A stretch of DNA of 64,000 bases from Anaerolineae bacterium (GCA_013178295.1 JABLWW010000012.1:1-64000), one strand, 5' to 3'. Counted from the first letter of the stretch, positions 43,898 to 53,719 are shown. Made by a program: numbers and translations. The notes: generated by a model not told the origin, from the sequence alone.

Positions 43898-44421
43898 TGA
43901 CTTTGGAATGCCCCTCATGTGGCGCGCCGATTTCGATGGAAAATGGGGAGCAGATTCTGACATGCGCCTATTGTGGCCGCAAACTGCTGCTGGGAAAAGA
44001 GTACCTGACCCAGACGCAGCAGAAAGCGCCATCGGCTGTCCTTCAACAGGAGACATACTCGCCGTTTTCGTATACGACAACGCTGGCTTTGGCGATCCTG
44101 CTGGGTATTTTTGGCGCTCACCGCTTCTACACCGGTCATCTGGCAGTCGGCGCTATCCAACTGTTAACGAGTGGAGGGGTTCTGATATGGTGGCTGTGGG
44201 ATGTGGTTTCTATTCTCAACGGCTCTTTTCGAGATGTGCAAGGCAGACTGCTCAAACGCCCACAACGCCTCAATGTGTGGGGCATTGGCGCAGCGGTATA
44301 TCTCATCAGTTTGTTTGTGCTCACCGCCCTCAGCGGCGATGGGCGGGTGGGGCTGGCGGCGGCGGTTATTCCAGCTTTGGCTTTGGTCGTGTGGCTGCGC
44401 CGTAAAGCCAGCACCGAGTAG
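43894..44421 (+). CDS. Zinc-ribbon and TM2 domain protein
   Basis: 175 residues. The N-terminal ribbon ([23 protein letters not shown], CxxC-x15-CxxC) is followed by a TM2 domain ([37 protein letters not shown]) and a further membrane pair. Function unknown. Its ATG overlaps the stop of the chemotaxis receptor, and the next gene follows after 6 nt. Confidence 0.8.
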   Translation: MMTLECPSCGAPISMENGEQILTCAYCGRKLLLGKEYLTQTQQKAPSAVLQQETYSPFSYTTTLALAILLGIFGAHRFYTGHLAVGAIQLLTSGGVLIWWLWDVVSILNGSFRDVQGRLLKRPQRLNVWGIGAAVYLISLFVLTALSGDGRVGLAAAVIPALALVVWLRRKASTE

Positions 44422-44427
44422 GGAAAG

Positions 44428-45033
44428 ATGGCAAGGGCACGTCAGAGGATTCTCTATATCGTACTGATCCTTGGCGCGCTGCTCGGTTTTCCCTGTCTTG
44501 GGGTGGCGGGCGGTGTTGCAATGTTTGCACTGGAAAGTACGGGGCAGTTTGCCAAGTGGCAATCGCTTGGCGCGCCGCCCGAAAAAGCCGTTACGATTTG
44601 TGGAGGGGATACCAGCACGGTCTATGTGGCAACCCAGGCGAATCGTATATATGGATGCCAGCATCGCGGCGAACAGACAAACTGCTGGTTTGTGGTGGAA
44701 GATCTGCCCGAAGCCGACAGCCGCATTGAACGCGATGCGCCGGTGTTTCAGGGGCAGGTCGAGCCGCCGTCCGGCACTGTCATCAGTCAGTTGAATGTTA
44801 CGCAGCGCCGTGCCGAGACAGCGGACGAAACGCGCTATGCACTTCTTGCCGATGGCACAGTGTGGCAGTGGGAGTACAGCCGCATGGGATGGGTTGCCCT
44901 GGCGGGCAATCTGCTGGTGGGGTTTGTCGGCGGGGCGACAATCGGCATTCCGCTGGCGGTGATTGTGGCTCTGATCGGCGCTGGTATTGCGCTGGCGCGC
45001 CGCTGGCGCAGGCGGAAGCAACGCGATGTGTGA
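44428..45033 (+). CDS. Two-helix membrane protein of unknown function
   Basis: 201 residues. Membrane helices lie at about 8-35 and 158-185, and the outside loop of about 120 residues has four Cys (TICGGD, YGCQHR, TNCWFVV). An Arg/Lys-rich tail (RRWRRRKQRD) is predicted cytoplasmic. No family was recognised. It probably belongs to the receptor-TM2 operon. Confidence 0.65.
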   Translation: MARARQRILYIVLILGALLGFPCLGVAGGVAMFALESTGQFAKWQSLGAPPEKAVTICGGDTSTVYVATQANRIYGCQHRGEQTNCWFVVEDLPEADSRIERDAPVFQGQVEPPSGTVISQLNVTQRRAETADETRYALLADGTVWQWEYSRMGWVALAGNLLVGFVGGATIGIPLAVIVALIGAGIALARRWRRRKQRDV

Positions 45034-45274
45034 GAAGGTTCTGCGCCGTCTGGGTGTCAAATTTTGGCGGATGCGCGGTTGGGACACCCTGGCAGGCGAA
45101 TGGTATGCACTTCCCGGAATTTTCCTCAGCGAAGGCGCCGCAAGGCGTGCTGCGCGCCGTCGGCTGAAGCAATTGGAGAAGTTGCAGCCCTCCAGAGTTT
45201 CGGGCGGGCAGGATGGTGTGCAAGACCAGGTCTTTCTCGTCTGCCCCGATGGAATGTTGCAGCGTATACGCTGA
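45026..45274 (+). CDS. Small basic protein of unknown function
   Basis: 82 residues from ATG 45026, which overlaps the previous stop by 8 nt. It contains a Trp/Arg-rich start (LGVKFWRMRGWDTLAGEWYALPG), a charged helix (EGAARRAARRRLKQLEKLQ) and a C-terminal QVFLVCPDGMLQRIR. No homologue is recognised. Support comes from coupling to the previous gene and from the 12-nt gap to the next. Confidence 0.5.
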   Translation: MCEKVLRRLGVKFWRMRGWDTLAGEWYALPGIFLSEGAARRAARRRLKQLEKLQPSRVSGGQDGVQDQVFLVCPDGMLQRIR

Positions 45275-45286
45275 GGAGGCTGGGTG

Positions 45287-46399
45287 ATGTCCCGTCTTGT
45301 TGTTTTCGTTGTCATTCTGATGCTTCTTACCGCAGCCTGTGGGCTTCCCGCCATCACAACGCCGCAACCTGCTCCGCCTCTGTCTACCCCCTCCACACCC
45401 GAAAGCGCAGCGCCGAAAACCGAAGCCCCGTACCTCTCTTTGATCATCAATGTCCATGACTGGACTCACCCTGCCGAGAGCGCCGATATCCTCCTGCGTC
45501 TGGTAGACCTCTTTGAGCGCTATGGCGTGCGCGGCGACTTCTACTTTACTGCCGAAATCACCCGCCAGCTGGCAGAGAAGCACCCCCAAGTCATTGAGCG
45601 CTTTAAACATTCAAACATGACCATCAGTTATCACGTCCGCCCGCCGCACCCGCTTTACACCGGTTTTGATGACCGCCTGAAAGGGCTGGATGATGCCGCG
45701 CTCTACCAGACCCTGCTCGATTACGAGACCTATGCGTTGGACCTGGCAACGGGCGATCTTGACCGATCCCGCCCGGGCGGTTACACCTATGTCGCTCAGG
45801 TCTTTGGACGCAACCCCGTTGTTGCCCCCGCGCCCAACAGCGGCAGGATAAAAGATGCAGGGCAAAGGGTCTATGCTGCGCTTGGCGCACAGATGACCCT
45901 GCTGTACCATGAAGAAGGTACGGAACTCGAACAGCCCTTTGTATACGTGCATGGCTTGCTCGTGCGCCCCAGCGATTTCAGCGTTACGCGCAATACGCTT
46001 GTGGACGGCACGGATCATTTTTGGTGGAACATGATGAGCAGACCGAACGCCGCCGATTACCGCCCGCTGCGTCTGTTGGAACTGGGGTTGGAAGAGTGGG
46101 AACGCAAAACCGCAGGTTCGCCCTATGCCCGTCAGCCCTTTATCACTGCTCTCATTCACGAAAACAACTTCTACCGCCGCGGCGCTGAAGGATGGACCTC
46201 GATTTACTTTACCGTTGAAGGCAGCAAGAAGGACACCCCGCTGCCCCCGCCCTGGAACCTCTCCGCCCCCGATTTATCTAAGCCTCGCCCTGCCGGGGAG
46301 CAAGCCGCCATTTGGCAGGCGTATGAAGAACTGGTCGCCTATGCCGCTGCGCATTTGAACGTGCTCACTGCGCAGGAAATTGTCATCATGGCAAAATAA
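45287..46399 (+). CDS. Lipoprotein with polysaccharide-deacetylase-like domain
   Basis: 370 residues from ATG 45287 (GAGGAGG upstream). The signal peptide ends in lipobox LTAAC, followed by a Pro/Thr linker. The body has the NodB-like start LSLIINVHDWTHPAESADILLRLVDLFERYGVRGDFYFTAEITRQLAEKHP and ISYHVRPPHP. The usual metal triad of deacetylases is only partly present (Asp in HDW, His in SYHVRPPH), so substrate and activity are uncertain. Confidence 0.72.
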   Translation: MSRLVVFVVILMLLTAACGLPAITTPQPAPPLSTPSTPESAAPKTEAPYLSLIINVHDWTHPAESADILLRLVDLFERYGVRGDFYFTAEITRQLAEKHPQVIERFKHSNMTISYHVRPPHPLYTGFDDRLKGLDDAALYQTLLDYETYALDLATGDLDRSRPGGYTYVAQVFGRNPVVAPAPNSGRIKDAGQRVYAALGAQMTLLYHEEGTELEQPFVYVHGLLVRPSDFSVTRNTLVDGTDHFWWNMMSRPNAADYRPLRLLELGLEEWERKTAGSPYARQPFITALIHENNFYRRGAEGWTSIYFTVEGSKKDTPLPPPWNLSAPDLSKPRPAGEQAAIWQAYEELVAYAAAHLNVLTAQEIVIMAK

Positions 46400-46532
46400 C
46401 CCACAAGAGCCGCAGGCGGGGGGCATCCTCACCAGCGGAACGCCGCGATGTTGGGGAAGCGGTGTGTGACTGCTGGTGCTGCGCTTCAGAATTTTGCAAA
46501 AACAAAACAGTTGCGTGTTAGGAGGAGATATC

Positions 46533-47330
46533 ATGAAAAAAGCACCTTTTTTGATCACATTGACCCTGTTGGTTTGTGCAGCGTGTACACCATCCACAAC
46601 GGTCATCCAGACAGCAATTGCCCAAACCGAAGCTGCACAGTTGTCGGCGACGGTTGTCCCTCCGACTTTGATGGCTGAACCAACCATGACGCAGACGCCA
46701 ACAGCCACACCGACCGTCACGGCTTCGCCGACACCCACTCCCGATGTGAGGATTATTGATTTAGACCCGCAGAAATTTTTGCCAAAAGCCAATGAGCTTC
46801 CTTTGGAAGGAAAATATTATCTGCCAGGTTCGGACTGGATGAGCCTGGAAACAAACGAGGAAATCATTTCTGATAGGGGCGTAGCCAATGGGCGGGAGTA
46901 TGTGATCAGCACAGGGCGTGAGGTGGGCTGGTTTGTTGAATATGCGCGTGGGACGCGGGCAGTTGCCATGCCGGAAGGGGTGTATTTCTTTGTTGGCAGG
47001 CATTCCAGCGCAGCCGGGGCGCAGCTGGCGGTCGAGAAGTATATATCGCCTGTTGAGAAGCCAGAACGCGGCTGGAAGTTTTCGGACCAGAAGGCTGATG
47101 TGGGTGATACATCAAAGGTGTATTATTTGAGACGGATTACATCTGGGGGAGATTATCAGATTTCGTATGTCATTGATTTTACTTATAGAAATTTTCGGGT
47201 CATTGTTAACTGTTACGGGTTTGAAAAGGACGTTACCCACGATTTTTGCCTCGCCATGGCAAAACTGGTTCTCAAGAAGCTGGAAGAGGCGCCTCTTTCA
47301 CCGCCGCCAACCCTGACGCCAACGCCGTAG
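46533..47330 (+). CDS. Lipoprotein with Thr/Pro-rich linker
   Basis: 265 residues from ATG 46533 (GGAGGAGAT upstream). The signal peptide and lipobox (LLVCAAC) are followed by a linker of repeated TPT/ASPT units and a 180-residue globular domain. No family was recognised. A second Pro/Thr-rich tail (SPPPTLTPTP) ends the protein. Confidence 0.75.
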   Translation: MKKAPFLITLTLLVCAACTPSTTVIQTAIAQTEAAQLSATVVPPTLMAEPTMTQTPTATPTVTASPTPTPDVRIIDLDPQKFLPKANELPLEGKYYLPGSDWMSLETNEEIISDRGVANGREYVISTGREVGWFVEYARGTRAVAMPEGVYFFVGRHSSAAGAQLAVEKYISPVEKPERGWKFSDQKADVGDTSKVYYLRRITSGGDYQISYVIDFTYRNFRVIVNCYGFEKDVTHDFCLAMAKLVLKKLEEAPLSPPPTLTPTP

Positions 47331-47404
47331 TTTTTGTGGGGTGAGCCTCGTCTGCCGCCCACGGCTAAATTGGGGCTGCGGGGGGGATTATGCCCGCGCC
47401 GCGC

Positions 47405-47445
47405 TTGACGGATGACGCATTTTATGTTAACATGTCATCATGTGA
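47405..47445 (+). promoter_or_regulatory. Promoter and operator-like palindrome of the GntR gene
   Basis: TTGACG (47405-47410) lies 16 nt before TTAACA (47427-47432). ACATG-TCAT-CATGT (47430-47443) is an inverted repeat overlapping the -10, placed for autorepression by the GntR protein. Confidence 0.55.
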
Positions 47446-47481
47446 TTACAAGTTGTTCATCTTCTTTTCTCGGGAGAGACT

Positions 47482-48291
47482 ATGAACACCCCCTCCGATC
47501 AGATTGATTTTACCAGTCATGTGCCCTATTATCTTCAGTTGATGAACCTGTTGCGCGCCAAGATCAACACCGTGTGGAAACCCGGCGAGCAAATCCCCGG
47601 CGAGCAGGAGCTGTGCGCCGAGTACAGCGTCAGCCGCACGGTGGTGCGCCAGACGCTGCGCGAACTGGAGCTGGAGGGGCTGATCTACCGCCGCAAGGGC
47701 AAGGGCACCTTTGTTGCCGAGCCAAAAATCAACGAAAACCTCGTCCAGCGGCTGACCGGCTTCTATCAGGATATGGTCGAGCGCGGGCTGAAGCCGCGCA
47801 CACGCGTGCTCAAAAACGTCCTCACCACCGCCAGCCGCAAGGTGGCGCGCTATCTGGAGATCCCGGAGGGCAGCCGGGTGGTCGAACTCAAACGGCTGCG
47901 CTATGTTAACGATGTTCCCATCCAGCTGGTAACCAGCTATCTGCCCTATGACCTGGTGCCGGGGCTGACGGAGGTGGATTTGACCGACCGCTCGCTGTAT
48001 GAGTTTTTGGAGCGTGAGATGGGGTTGTTTATCACCCGCGGGCGGCGTTCGATTGAGGCAGTCAGCGCCAACGATGAGGAGGCAAAGCTGCTGGATGTGC
48101 CGCGCGGCGCCCCGATGGTGATGCTCGACAGCGTCAGCTATCTGGCGGACGGGCGGGTGGTGGAGTATTACCACGCCGTCCACCGCGGCGACCGCTCACG
48201 CTTTGAGGTAGAACTGGTGCGTGCGCATGGGCCTGTGCAGCCGCCTGCCAGCGCTGACCTGCCGCGCAGCAACGTTGTGCCGCAGGGGTAG
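47482..48291 (+). CDS. GntR/HutC-family regulator with UTRA domain
   Basis: 269 residues. The N-terminal winged helix (YYLQLMNLLRAKINTVWKPGEQIPGEQELCAEYSVSRTVVRQTLRELELEGLIYRRKGKGTFV) is followed by a UTRA sensor domain (about 90-240), which usually binds a sugar phosphate or related metabolite. It is first in an eleven-gene cluster of carbohydrate enzymes, so it probably controls the cluster in response to a pathway intermediate. Confidence 0.93.
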   Translation: MNTPSDQIDFTSHVPYYLQLMNLLRAKINTVWKPGEQIPGEQELCAEYSVSRTVVRQTLRELELEGLIYRRKGKGTFVAEPKINENLVQRLTGFYQDMVERGLKPRTRVLKNVLTTASRKVARYLEIPEGSRVVELKRLRYVNDVPIQLVTSYLPYDLVPGLTEVDLTDRSLYEFLEREMGLFITRGRRSIEAVSANDEEAKLLDVPRGAPMVMLDSVSYLADGRVVEYYHAVHRGDRSRFEVELVRAHGPVQPPASADLPRSNVVPQG

Positions 48292-48307
48292 AAGGGAGAG
48301 ATGCGCC

Positions 48308-49849
48308 ATGACGAAGAAATATCTGATCGGGGTTGATCTGGGCACCAGCGCCACCAAAGCCGCTCTCTATGACCCGCATGGTGCGCTGGTTGCCGAAGCC
48401 AGCCAGGAAGTGCCCATCTATTACCCCAAACCGGGGGTGGTGGAGCAGGAAAACGACGATTTTTACACCAGCGCGGCGCAGACGGTGCGCGCCTGTTTGC
48501 AGCAGAGCGGGGTTGACCCGCGTCAGGTGGCTGCGATTGCCTTTGATTCGCAGATGGCGGGGGTGGGTTCGATTGACGAGCATTACCGCCCGGCGGCGCG
48601 CTTTGATTCGTGGCTGGATATGCGCTGCCAGCCGTATATCGAGCAGATGCGCCGCGAGGCGGGCGAACTGGTGACGCGCCTGACGGGCTGTGCCCCCACC
48701 TGCGATCATGGGCCCAAGATGCTGTGGCTCAAGCACGAGCGCCCGCAGGAATATGGACGGGTGGCGCGCTTTCTCATGCCTTCCGCCTATGTGGCGGGCA
48801 GGATGGCGGGACTGAAAGCCGATCAAGCGTTTATGGATTACACCTTCATCCACTTTTCGGGGTTCAGCGATGCGCAGAACCTGCGCTGGTCGGAGGAGCT
48901 TTGCCGCCGCTTTGGGCTGGAGATGGACAAACTGCCGCGCATCGTTGCGCCGTGGGAGGTGATTGGCGAAGTGCAGGCGGAGGCATCCGCCGATTTTGGT
49001 CTGGCACAGGGCACGCCCATTGCCGCCGGGTGCGGCGATACGGCTGCCTGTGCGCTGGGGGCGGGGGTGGTGCATCCCGGCATGGTGTATGATACCGCCG
49101 GGACGGCGGCTGTGCTGGCTGCCACCACCGACCGCTTTGTTGCCGATGTGCAGCACGGCGCCCTGCTGTGTATGCATTCCGTTTTGCCGGGGCTGTATCA
49201 CCCGTTGGCGTATATCGCTGGCGGGGGGATTGCCCTGCGCTGGTTCCGCGACCAGTTTTATAACACACACCGCGGCGAGAGCCAGCCGCTGGAAAACGAC
49301 CTCTACGCCGAGATGATTGCCGCTGCCGAGCGGGTGCCGCCCGGCGCCGAGGGGCTGTTCTTTTCGCCGCATTTGGGCGGGCGCATCTGCCCTGCCGCGC
49401 CTGCCATGCGCGGGGCGTGGATTGGGTTTTCGTGGGGGCACACGCAGGCGCACTTCTTCCGCGCCATTCTCGAAAGCGTTGCCTACGAGTATGCCTACTA
49501 TCTGGATATTCTCCGCCAGCTGCTGCCTGACCTGCGCTTTGCCGAGGCGCGGGCGGTGGGCGGCGGAGCGCGCAGCAATACCTGGAATCAAATCAAAGCC
49601 GATGTGCTCGGCATCCCTTACCAGCGGCTCAAACGCAGTGAGTTTGGCACGTGGGGCAGTGCCCTCATCGCTGGCAAGGCGGTGGGGATGTTTGACGACC
49701 TGGCGGAGCAAGCCAGCCGCGCATCTGCGCCGGATGGCGACCCGCTCCTGCCGGATGGCGGGCGCCACGCCGTCTATCAGCCGCTGGCGCGGCAGTATAT
49801 CGTCATGCAGCAAACCCTGCACGGCTATTTTTCGGGCGCGCCGGAGTAG
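48308..49849 (+). CDS. FGGY-family carbohydrate kinase
   Basis: 513 residues from ATG 48308 (AGGGAGAG upstream). The FGGY signature region opens YLIGVDLGTSATKAALYD, and the second half has GCGDTAACALGAGVV, DTAGTAA and AVGGGARSNTWNQIKADVLG. It resembles xylulokinase-type enzymes that phosphorylate ketoses or polyols. It follows the regulator by 16 nt. The actual sugar is not readable from sequence. Confidence 0.92.
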   Translation: MTKKYLIGVDLGTSATKAALYDPHGALVAEASQEVPIYYPKPGVVEQENDDFYTSAAQTVRACLQQSGVDPRQVAAIAFDSQMAGVGSIDEHYRPAARFDSWLDMRCQPYIEQMRREAGELVTRLTGCAPTCDHGPKMLWLKHERPQEYGRVARFLMPSAYVAGRMAGLKADQAFMDYTFIHFSGFSDAQNLRWSEELCRRFGLEMDKLPRIVAPWEVIGEVQAEASADFGLAQGTPIAAGCGDTAACALGAGVVHPGMVYDTAGTAAVLAATTDRFVADVQHGALLCMHSVLPGLYHPLAYIAGGGIALRWFRDQFYNTHRGESQPLENDLYAEMIAAAERVPPGAEGLFFSPHLGGRICPAAPAMRGAWIGFSWGHTQAHFFRAILESVAYEYAYYLDILRQLLPDLRFAEARAVGGGARSNTWNQIKADVLGIPYQRLKRSEFGTWGSALIAGKAVGMFDDLAEQASRASAPDGDPLLPDGGRHAVYQPLARQYIVMQQTLHGYFSGAPE

Positions 49850-49904
49850 GAGGGCTGCTGCACAGGATGGCGCGTTGACAACTGTTTTGCAATTTTCTCC
49901 CGCC

Positions 49905-49962
49905 CCTCATAGACCCTCCCCTAGTCTCCTCCCCTCCCCTACGGGGGAGGGGCAGGGGGGAG
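49905..49962. repeat. C/G-rich palindrome within the sugar cluster
   Basis: CCCCTCCCC-TAC-GGGGGAGGGG and flanking CCTCCCC runs lie between the kinase and the Gfo/Idh gene. It resembles the tandem element at 58478. As RNA it would form a strong hairpin that could reduce expression of downstream genes. Confidence 0.55.
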
Positions 49963-50016
49963 CGGGCGGCGGTGATACCATGCTGTTTTTATTTTTTGTT
50001 TGAGGAGTCTTACAGG

Positions 50017-51048
50017 ATGAAATCGGAAGTGCGGATTTGTATGATTGGCGCCGGGCGGGTGGGCAAAAACCACACCAACGCCCTGCGGCATGTCAGCGCC
50101 GGGCGGGTGGTGGCGCTGGTTGACCCGGTGGCAGAGACGCTGCAGCAAACCGGAGACGAATTTGGCATCGAGGCGCGCTTTACCACGCTGAGCGAGGCAC
50201 TGGACAAAGCTGAGTTTGACGCGGTGGTCATTACCACCCCAACCTTCACCCACAAACCGCTGGTGGAGGAAGCCGCCGCCCACAAAAAGCATGTCTTTCT
50301 CGAAAAACCCATGGCGCTCAACCTGGAGGAGTGCGACGCCATCAACGCCGCCGCTCGCAACAACGGCGTTTTTCTCCAGCTGGGGTTTATGCGCCGCTTC
50401 ACCCCCGAATTTGTGGCCGCCGCCCAGCGCATCGAAGCTGGTGAAATTGGCAAACCGATGATGATCAAATCGCTTACCCATGGACCCGGTCTGCCGCCTG
50501 CCTGGGCGCGCGACCTCAAGACCTCAAACGGCATGTTAGCCGAAGTCAACAGCCACGACTGGGATACCACCCGCTGGCTGATGGGCAGCAACTATACCCG
50601 CGTGTATACCGAGGTGGCAAACTTCAAAGGCGCCGCCAACAACGTGGACACCCCCAACTTTTACGATAACGTCATCGTGGATATCAAGTTTGAGAGCGGC
50701 GGGCTGGGGATGATTTCGGGCATCTGCCCGTGCGGCTATGGCTATGATGCCCGCGTCGAAATCTATGGCGAGAAGGGCATCATGTTCATCGGCGACCTGT
50801 ACGGGCAAAAGGTGGTGGTGTGCACCGACCGTGACCACGGGCTGGTGCAGCCGGTGACGCGCACCTGGCCAGAGCGCTTTGTGTGGGGCTACATCTACGA
50901 GCTGGAGCACTTCTGCGAGTGCATCCAAAAGGATACCCCGCCGCGCGTCGGCGGCGAGGAGGGGCGCTGGGCAGTGGCGGGCGTGCTGGCGGGAACAAAG
51001 TCGTTCCTCGAACAGCGCCCGGTGTATCTCAGCGAGATTCTTTCCTAA
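50017..51048 (+). CDS. Gfo/Idh/MocA-family oxidoreductase
   Basis: 343 residues from ATG 50017 (GAGGAG upstream). The N-terminal Rossmann fold has RICMIGAGRVGKNHTNAL, then the conserved EKPMALNLEECDAI. Such enzymes oxidise sugars or inositols with NAD(P). Its neighbours suggest oxidation of a cyclic polyol or sugar in the cluster pathway. Confidence 0.9.
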   Translation: MKSEVRICMIGAGRVGKNHTNALRHVSAGRVVALVDPVAETLQQTGDEFGIEARFTTLSEALDKAEFDAVVITTPTFTHKPLVEEAAAHKKHVFLEKPMALNLEECDAINAAARNNGVFLQLGFMRRFTPEFVAAAQRIEAGEIGKPMMIKSLTHGPGLPPAWARDLKTSNGMLAEVNSHDWDTTRWLMGSNYTRVYTEVANFKGAANNVDTPNFYDNVIVDIKFESGGLGMISGICPCGYGYDARVEIYGEKGIMFIGDLYGQKVVVCTDRDHGLVQPVTRTWPERFVWGYIYELEHFCECIQKDTPPRVGGEEGRWAVAGVLAGTKSFLEQRPVYLSEILS

Positions 51049-51067
51049 TCAGGACAGGAGGGCAGAC

Positions 51068-52123
51068 ATGGGCGAGAGCATGCTGGCAGCCGTGTATCAT
51101 GGGGCGCACGATGTGCGCGTTGAGGAGGTGCCTGTTCCGCAGGTGGGCGCTGGCGAGTTGCTGGTGCGTGTGCGCAGCGCCAGCGTGTGCGGGACGGATT
51201 TGCGCATCTATCATGGCAGCCACCGCAAATATCCGCCGGGCACGGTGCGCATCCCCGGGCACGAGGTGGTGGGCGTCATCGCCGCGCTTGGGGCGGGGGT
51301 GGATGGCTACCGCGTGGGCGAGAAGGTGTTTATCGCCCCCAACATGGGGTGCGGACACTGCCGCCAGTGTGTTTCGGGCAACAACAATCTGTGCGCCAGC
51401 TATGATGCCATTGGGGTAACGCTGGACGGCGGGTTTGCCGAGTATGTGCGCATCCCGGCGCAGGCTGTGCTGCAGGGCAACGTGATGCCGGTAGCCGAAG
51501 AGGTGGACGCAGCTGTGGCGGCGCTGATTGAGCCGTTTGCCTGTGTGCTGCGCGGACAGCGCCCGCTGCACATCCGTCCCGGCGATGTGGTGCTGGTGAT
51601 GGGCGCCGGGCCAATTGGCATCATGCACCTCATGCTGGCAAAGCTGAGCGGTGCGGCGCGCGTGCTGGTGAGCGAACCGGCGGCAGAACGTCTGGCGCAG
51701 GCGGCACAGCTGGGGGCGGATGCGGTGATCAACCCGGCGGAAGCCGACGTGGAGGTCTTTGTGCGTCAGGAAAGCGGCGGGCGCGGGGCGGATGTGGTCA
51801 TTGTGGCGGCTCCGGCGCACAAGGCGCAGGAACAAGCCCTGCAGCTGGCAGCCATCAGCGGGCGCATCAACTTTTTTGGCGGGCTGCCCAAAGACCGCCC
51901 TACCATTTTATTCGATTCCAACCTGCTGCACTACAAAGAACTGCTGGTCACCGCTACCACGGCCTGCAGTACGTATGACTGCCGTCAGGCGGCGGATATT
52001 GTCAACTCGGGGCGTATTGACCTCAGCCCGCTCATCAGCCGCCGCTTTGCACTGCGCCAGGCGCTTGAGGCATTTGCCGCGGCTGAGGATGGCAAGGCGC
52101 TTAAGGTGGTGATCGAACCGTAA
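51068..52123 (+). CDS. Zinc-dependent alcohol/polyol dehydrogenase (MDR family)
   Basis: 351 residues from ATG 51068 (GGAGGGC upstream). The catalytic zinc site has CGTDLRIYHG and PGHEVVG; the structural zinc site is CGHCRQCVSGNNNLC. The NAD-binding motif is VLVMGAGPIGIMHLMLAKLSG. It resembles sorbitol or threonine dehydrogenases. It lies 19 nt after the Gfo/Idh gene. Confidence 0.9.
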   Translation: MGESMLAAVYHGAHDVRVEEVPVPQVGAGELLVRVRSASVCGTDLRIYHGSHRKYPPGTVRIPGHEVVGVIAALGAGVDGYRVGEKVFIAPNMGCGHCRQCVSGNNNLCASYDAIGVTLDGGFAEYVRIPAQAVLQGNVMPVAEEVDAAVAALIEPFACVLRGQRPLHIRPGDVVLVMGAGPIGIMHLMLAKLSGAARVLVSEPAAERLAQAAQLGADAVINPAEADVEVFVRQESGGRGADVVIVAAPAHKAQEQALQLAAISGRINFFGGLPKDRPTILFDSNLLHYKELLVTATTACSTYDCRQAADIVNSGRIDLSPLISRRFALRQALEAFAAAEDGKALKVVIEP

Positions 52124-52168
52124 CATGCTATTGTTGATAGCTTATCTTTTTGATGGAGTATATATCTC

Positions 52169-52744
52169 ATGAGCGATTATCCATTCACATTTACCATCCC
52201 CATGCCCTCAGCCGTGCCCAGCGGCGAGAGCAACCACATCCAGCGCCGTCTTTCGGCAATGAAGGGGCAGTTCCTCGACCAGCAGGCGTACGATCAGATG
52301 CTGGCGGTGGAAGATACGCTGGTGTATGAAGTCTATGAGATCCCCCGCCCGCACCAAGCCGGTGAACTGCTCTCGGGGATCTCGATTGTCCATCCCGGCA
52401 AGGTGGGCAATGAGTATTTTATGACCAAGGGGCACTTTCATCAGGTGCTGGATACAGCCGAGGTGTATTACTGTCTCAAGGGCGAGGGCTACATGGTGAT
52501 GGAAGACCCCGAAGGCAACGCCCAGGTTGCGCCGCTTGCACCGGGGGTGGTGCTGTATGTGCCGCCGCGCTGGGGACACCGCTCGGTGTGCACCGGACGT
52601 CAGCAGGATTTGGTAACGTTTTATGTCTATCCGGGCAACGCTGGGCACGATTACGGCACAATCGAGACGCAGGGCTTCCGCAAGCTGGTGGTGGAAGGCG
52701 CACACGGGGTTGAGATTGTAGATAACCCGCGCTGGAAGCGATAA
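52169..52744 (+). CDS. Cupin-type glucose-6-phosphate isomerase
   Basis: 191 residues. The cupin metal site is TKGHFHQVLDTAEVYYCLKGEG (His89, His91, Glu98) with a later His in PPRWGHRSV, as in archaeal-type PGI (PF06560). It isomerises aldose and ketose phosphates. It lies 45 nt after the dehydrogenase. Confidence 0.9.
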   Translation: MSDYPFTFTIPMPSAVPSGESNHIQRRLSAMKGQFLDQQAYDQMLAVEDTLVYEVYEIPRPHQAGELLSGISIVHPGKVGNEYFMTKGHFHQVLDTAEVYYCLKGEGYMVMEDPEGNAQVAPLAPGVVLYVPPRWGHRSVCTGRQQDLVTFYVYPGNAGHDYGTIETQGFRKLVVEGAHGVEIVDNPRWKR

Positions 52745-52753
52745 GGGGCGGCG

Positions 52754-53719
52754 ATGGAACTCAAGCACTGCAAACTGCTGGTAACGCCGACCTCGTACGG
52801 CAAAAACGACCCGCGCCTGAAGAGCGATCTTGAGGCGCTGGTGGGTGAGGTGGTCTATAACCCCACCGGCAAGCCGCTTTCTTCGGCCGAGGTGGCGGAG
52901 CTGCTGCCCGGTGTGGATGGCTATATCGCTGGACTGGATGTGATTGACCGCACCGCGCTGCAGGCTGCCGACCGTCTCAAGGTGATTGCGCGCTATGGGG
53001 TGGGGGTGGACGCCGTTGATTTGGAGGCGGCAAAGGAGCGCGGCATTGTGGTAACCAATACGCCGGGCGCCAATTCGGTCTCGGTGGCGGAATTGACGCT
53101 TGCCCTGATGCTTGCCCTCTGCCGTCAGCTGGCGCAGGCGTTTGAAGCCACCCGTCAGGGCAAATGGCCGCGCCTGAGCGGCGTTTCGCTGGAGGGCAAG
53201 ACGGTGGGCTTGCTGGGATTGGGCGCCATCGGCAAACAGGTGGCGCGCCGCCTGGCGGGCTGGGACTGCCGCATTGTGGCTTATGACCCCTATGCCGACG
53301 CCGATTTTGCCGCCCGCCACAACGTGGAATTGCTGCCGCAGGATGACCTGCTGGCACAGTCTGATTTTGTCAGCCTGCACCTGCCCCTGCTGGAGGCGAC
53401 GCGGGCGATGGTCAACGATGCCTTTCTGGCAAAGATGAAACCGGGGGCGTATCTGATCAACACTGCCCGCGGCGAACTGATTGACGAGGATGCCCTGCTG
53501 CGCGCCCTGCAGAGCGGACATCTGCGCGGTGCGGCGCTGGATGCCTTTATCCACGAGCCGCCCGACCCATCCCACCCTCTGCTGGCGCTGCCGCAGGTGA
53601 TTGCCACCCCGCATCTGGGCGCGCAGACCGACGGCGCCACCAATGCCATGGGGTGGATGGCGCTCAACGATTGTCTGGCGGTGCTGCGCGGCGAGACGCC
53701 CAAATATCGCGTGGTGTGA
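52754..53719 (+). CDS. D-2-hydroxyacid dehydrogenase (SerA-like)
   Basis: 321 residues: GYIAGLDVIDRTALQAADRLKVIARYGVGVDAVD, NAD site VGLLGLGAIGKQVARRL, and catalytic region NTARGELIDEDALL with ATPHLGAQT. There is no ACT regulatory domain, so a catabolic hydroxyacid reductase or oxidase role in this cluster is more likely than serine synthesis. It lies 9 nt after the isomerase. Confidence 0.9.
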   Translation: MELKHCKLLVTPTSYGKNDPRLKSDLEALVGEVVYNPTGKPLSSAEVAELLPGVDGYIAGLDVIDRTALQAADRLKVIARYGVGVDAVDLEAAKERGIVVTNTPGANSVSVAELTLALMLALCRQLAQAFEATRQGKWPRLSGVSLEGKTVGLLGLGAIGKQVARRLAGWDCRIVAYDPYADADFAARHNVELLPQDDLLAQSDFVSLHLPLLEATRAMVNDAFLAKMKPGAYLINTARGELIDEDALLRALQSGHLRGAALDAFIHEPPDPSHPLLALPQVIATPHLGAQTDGATNAMGWMALNDCLAVLRGETPKYRVV

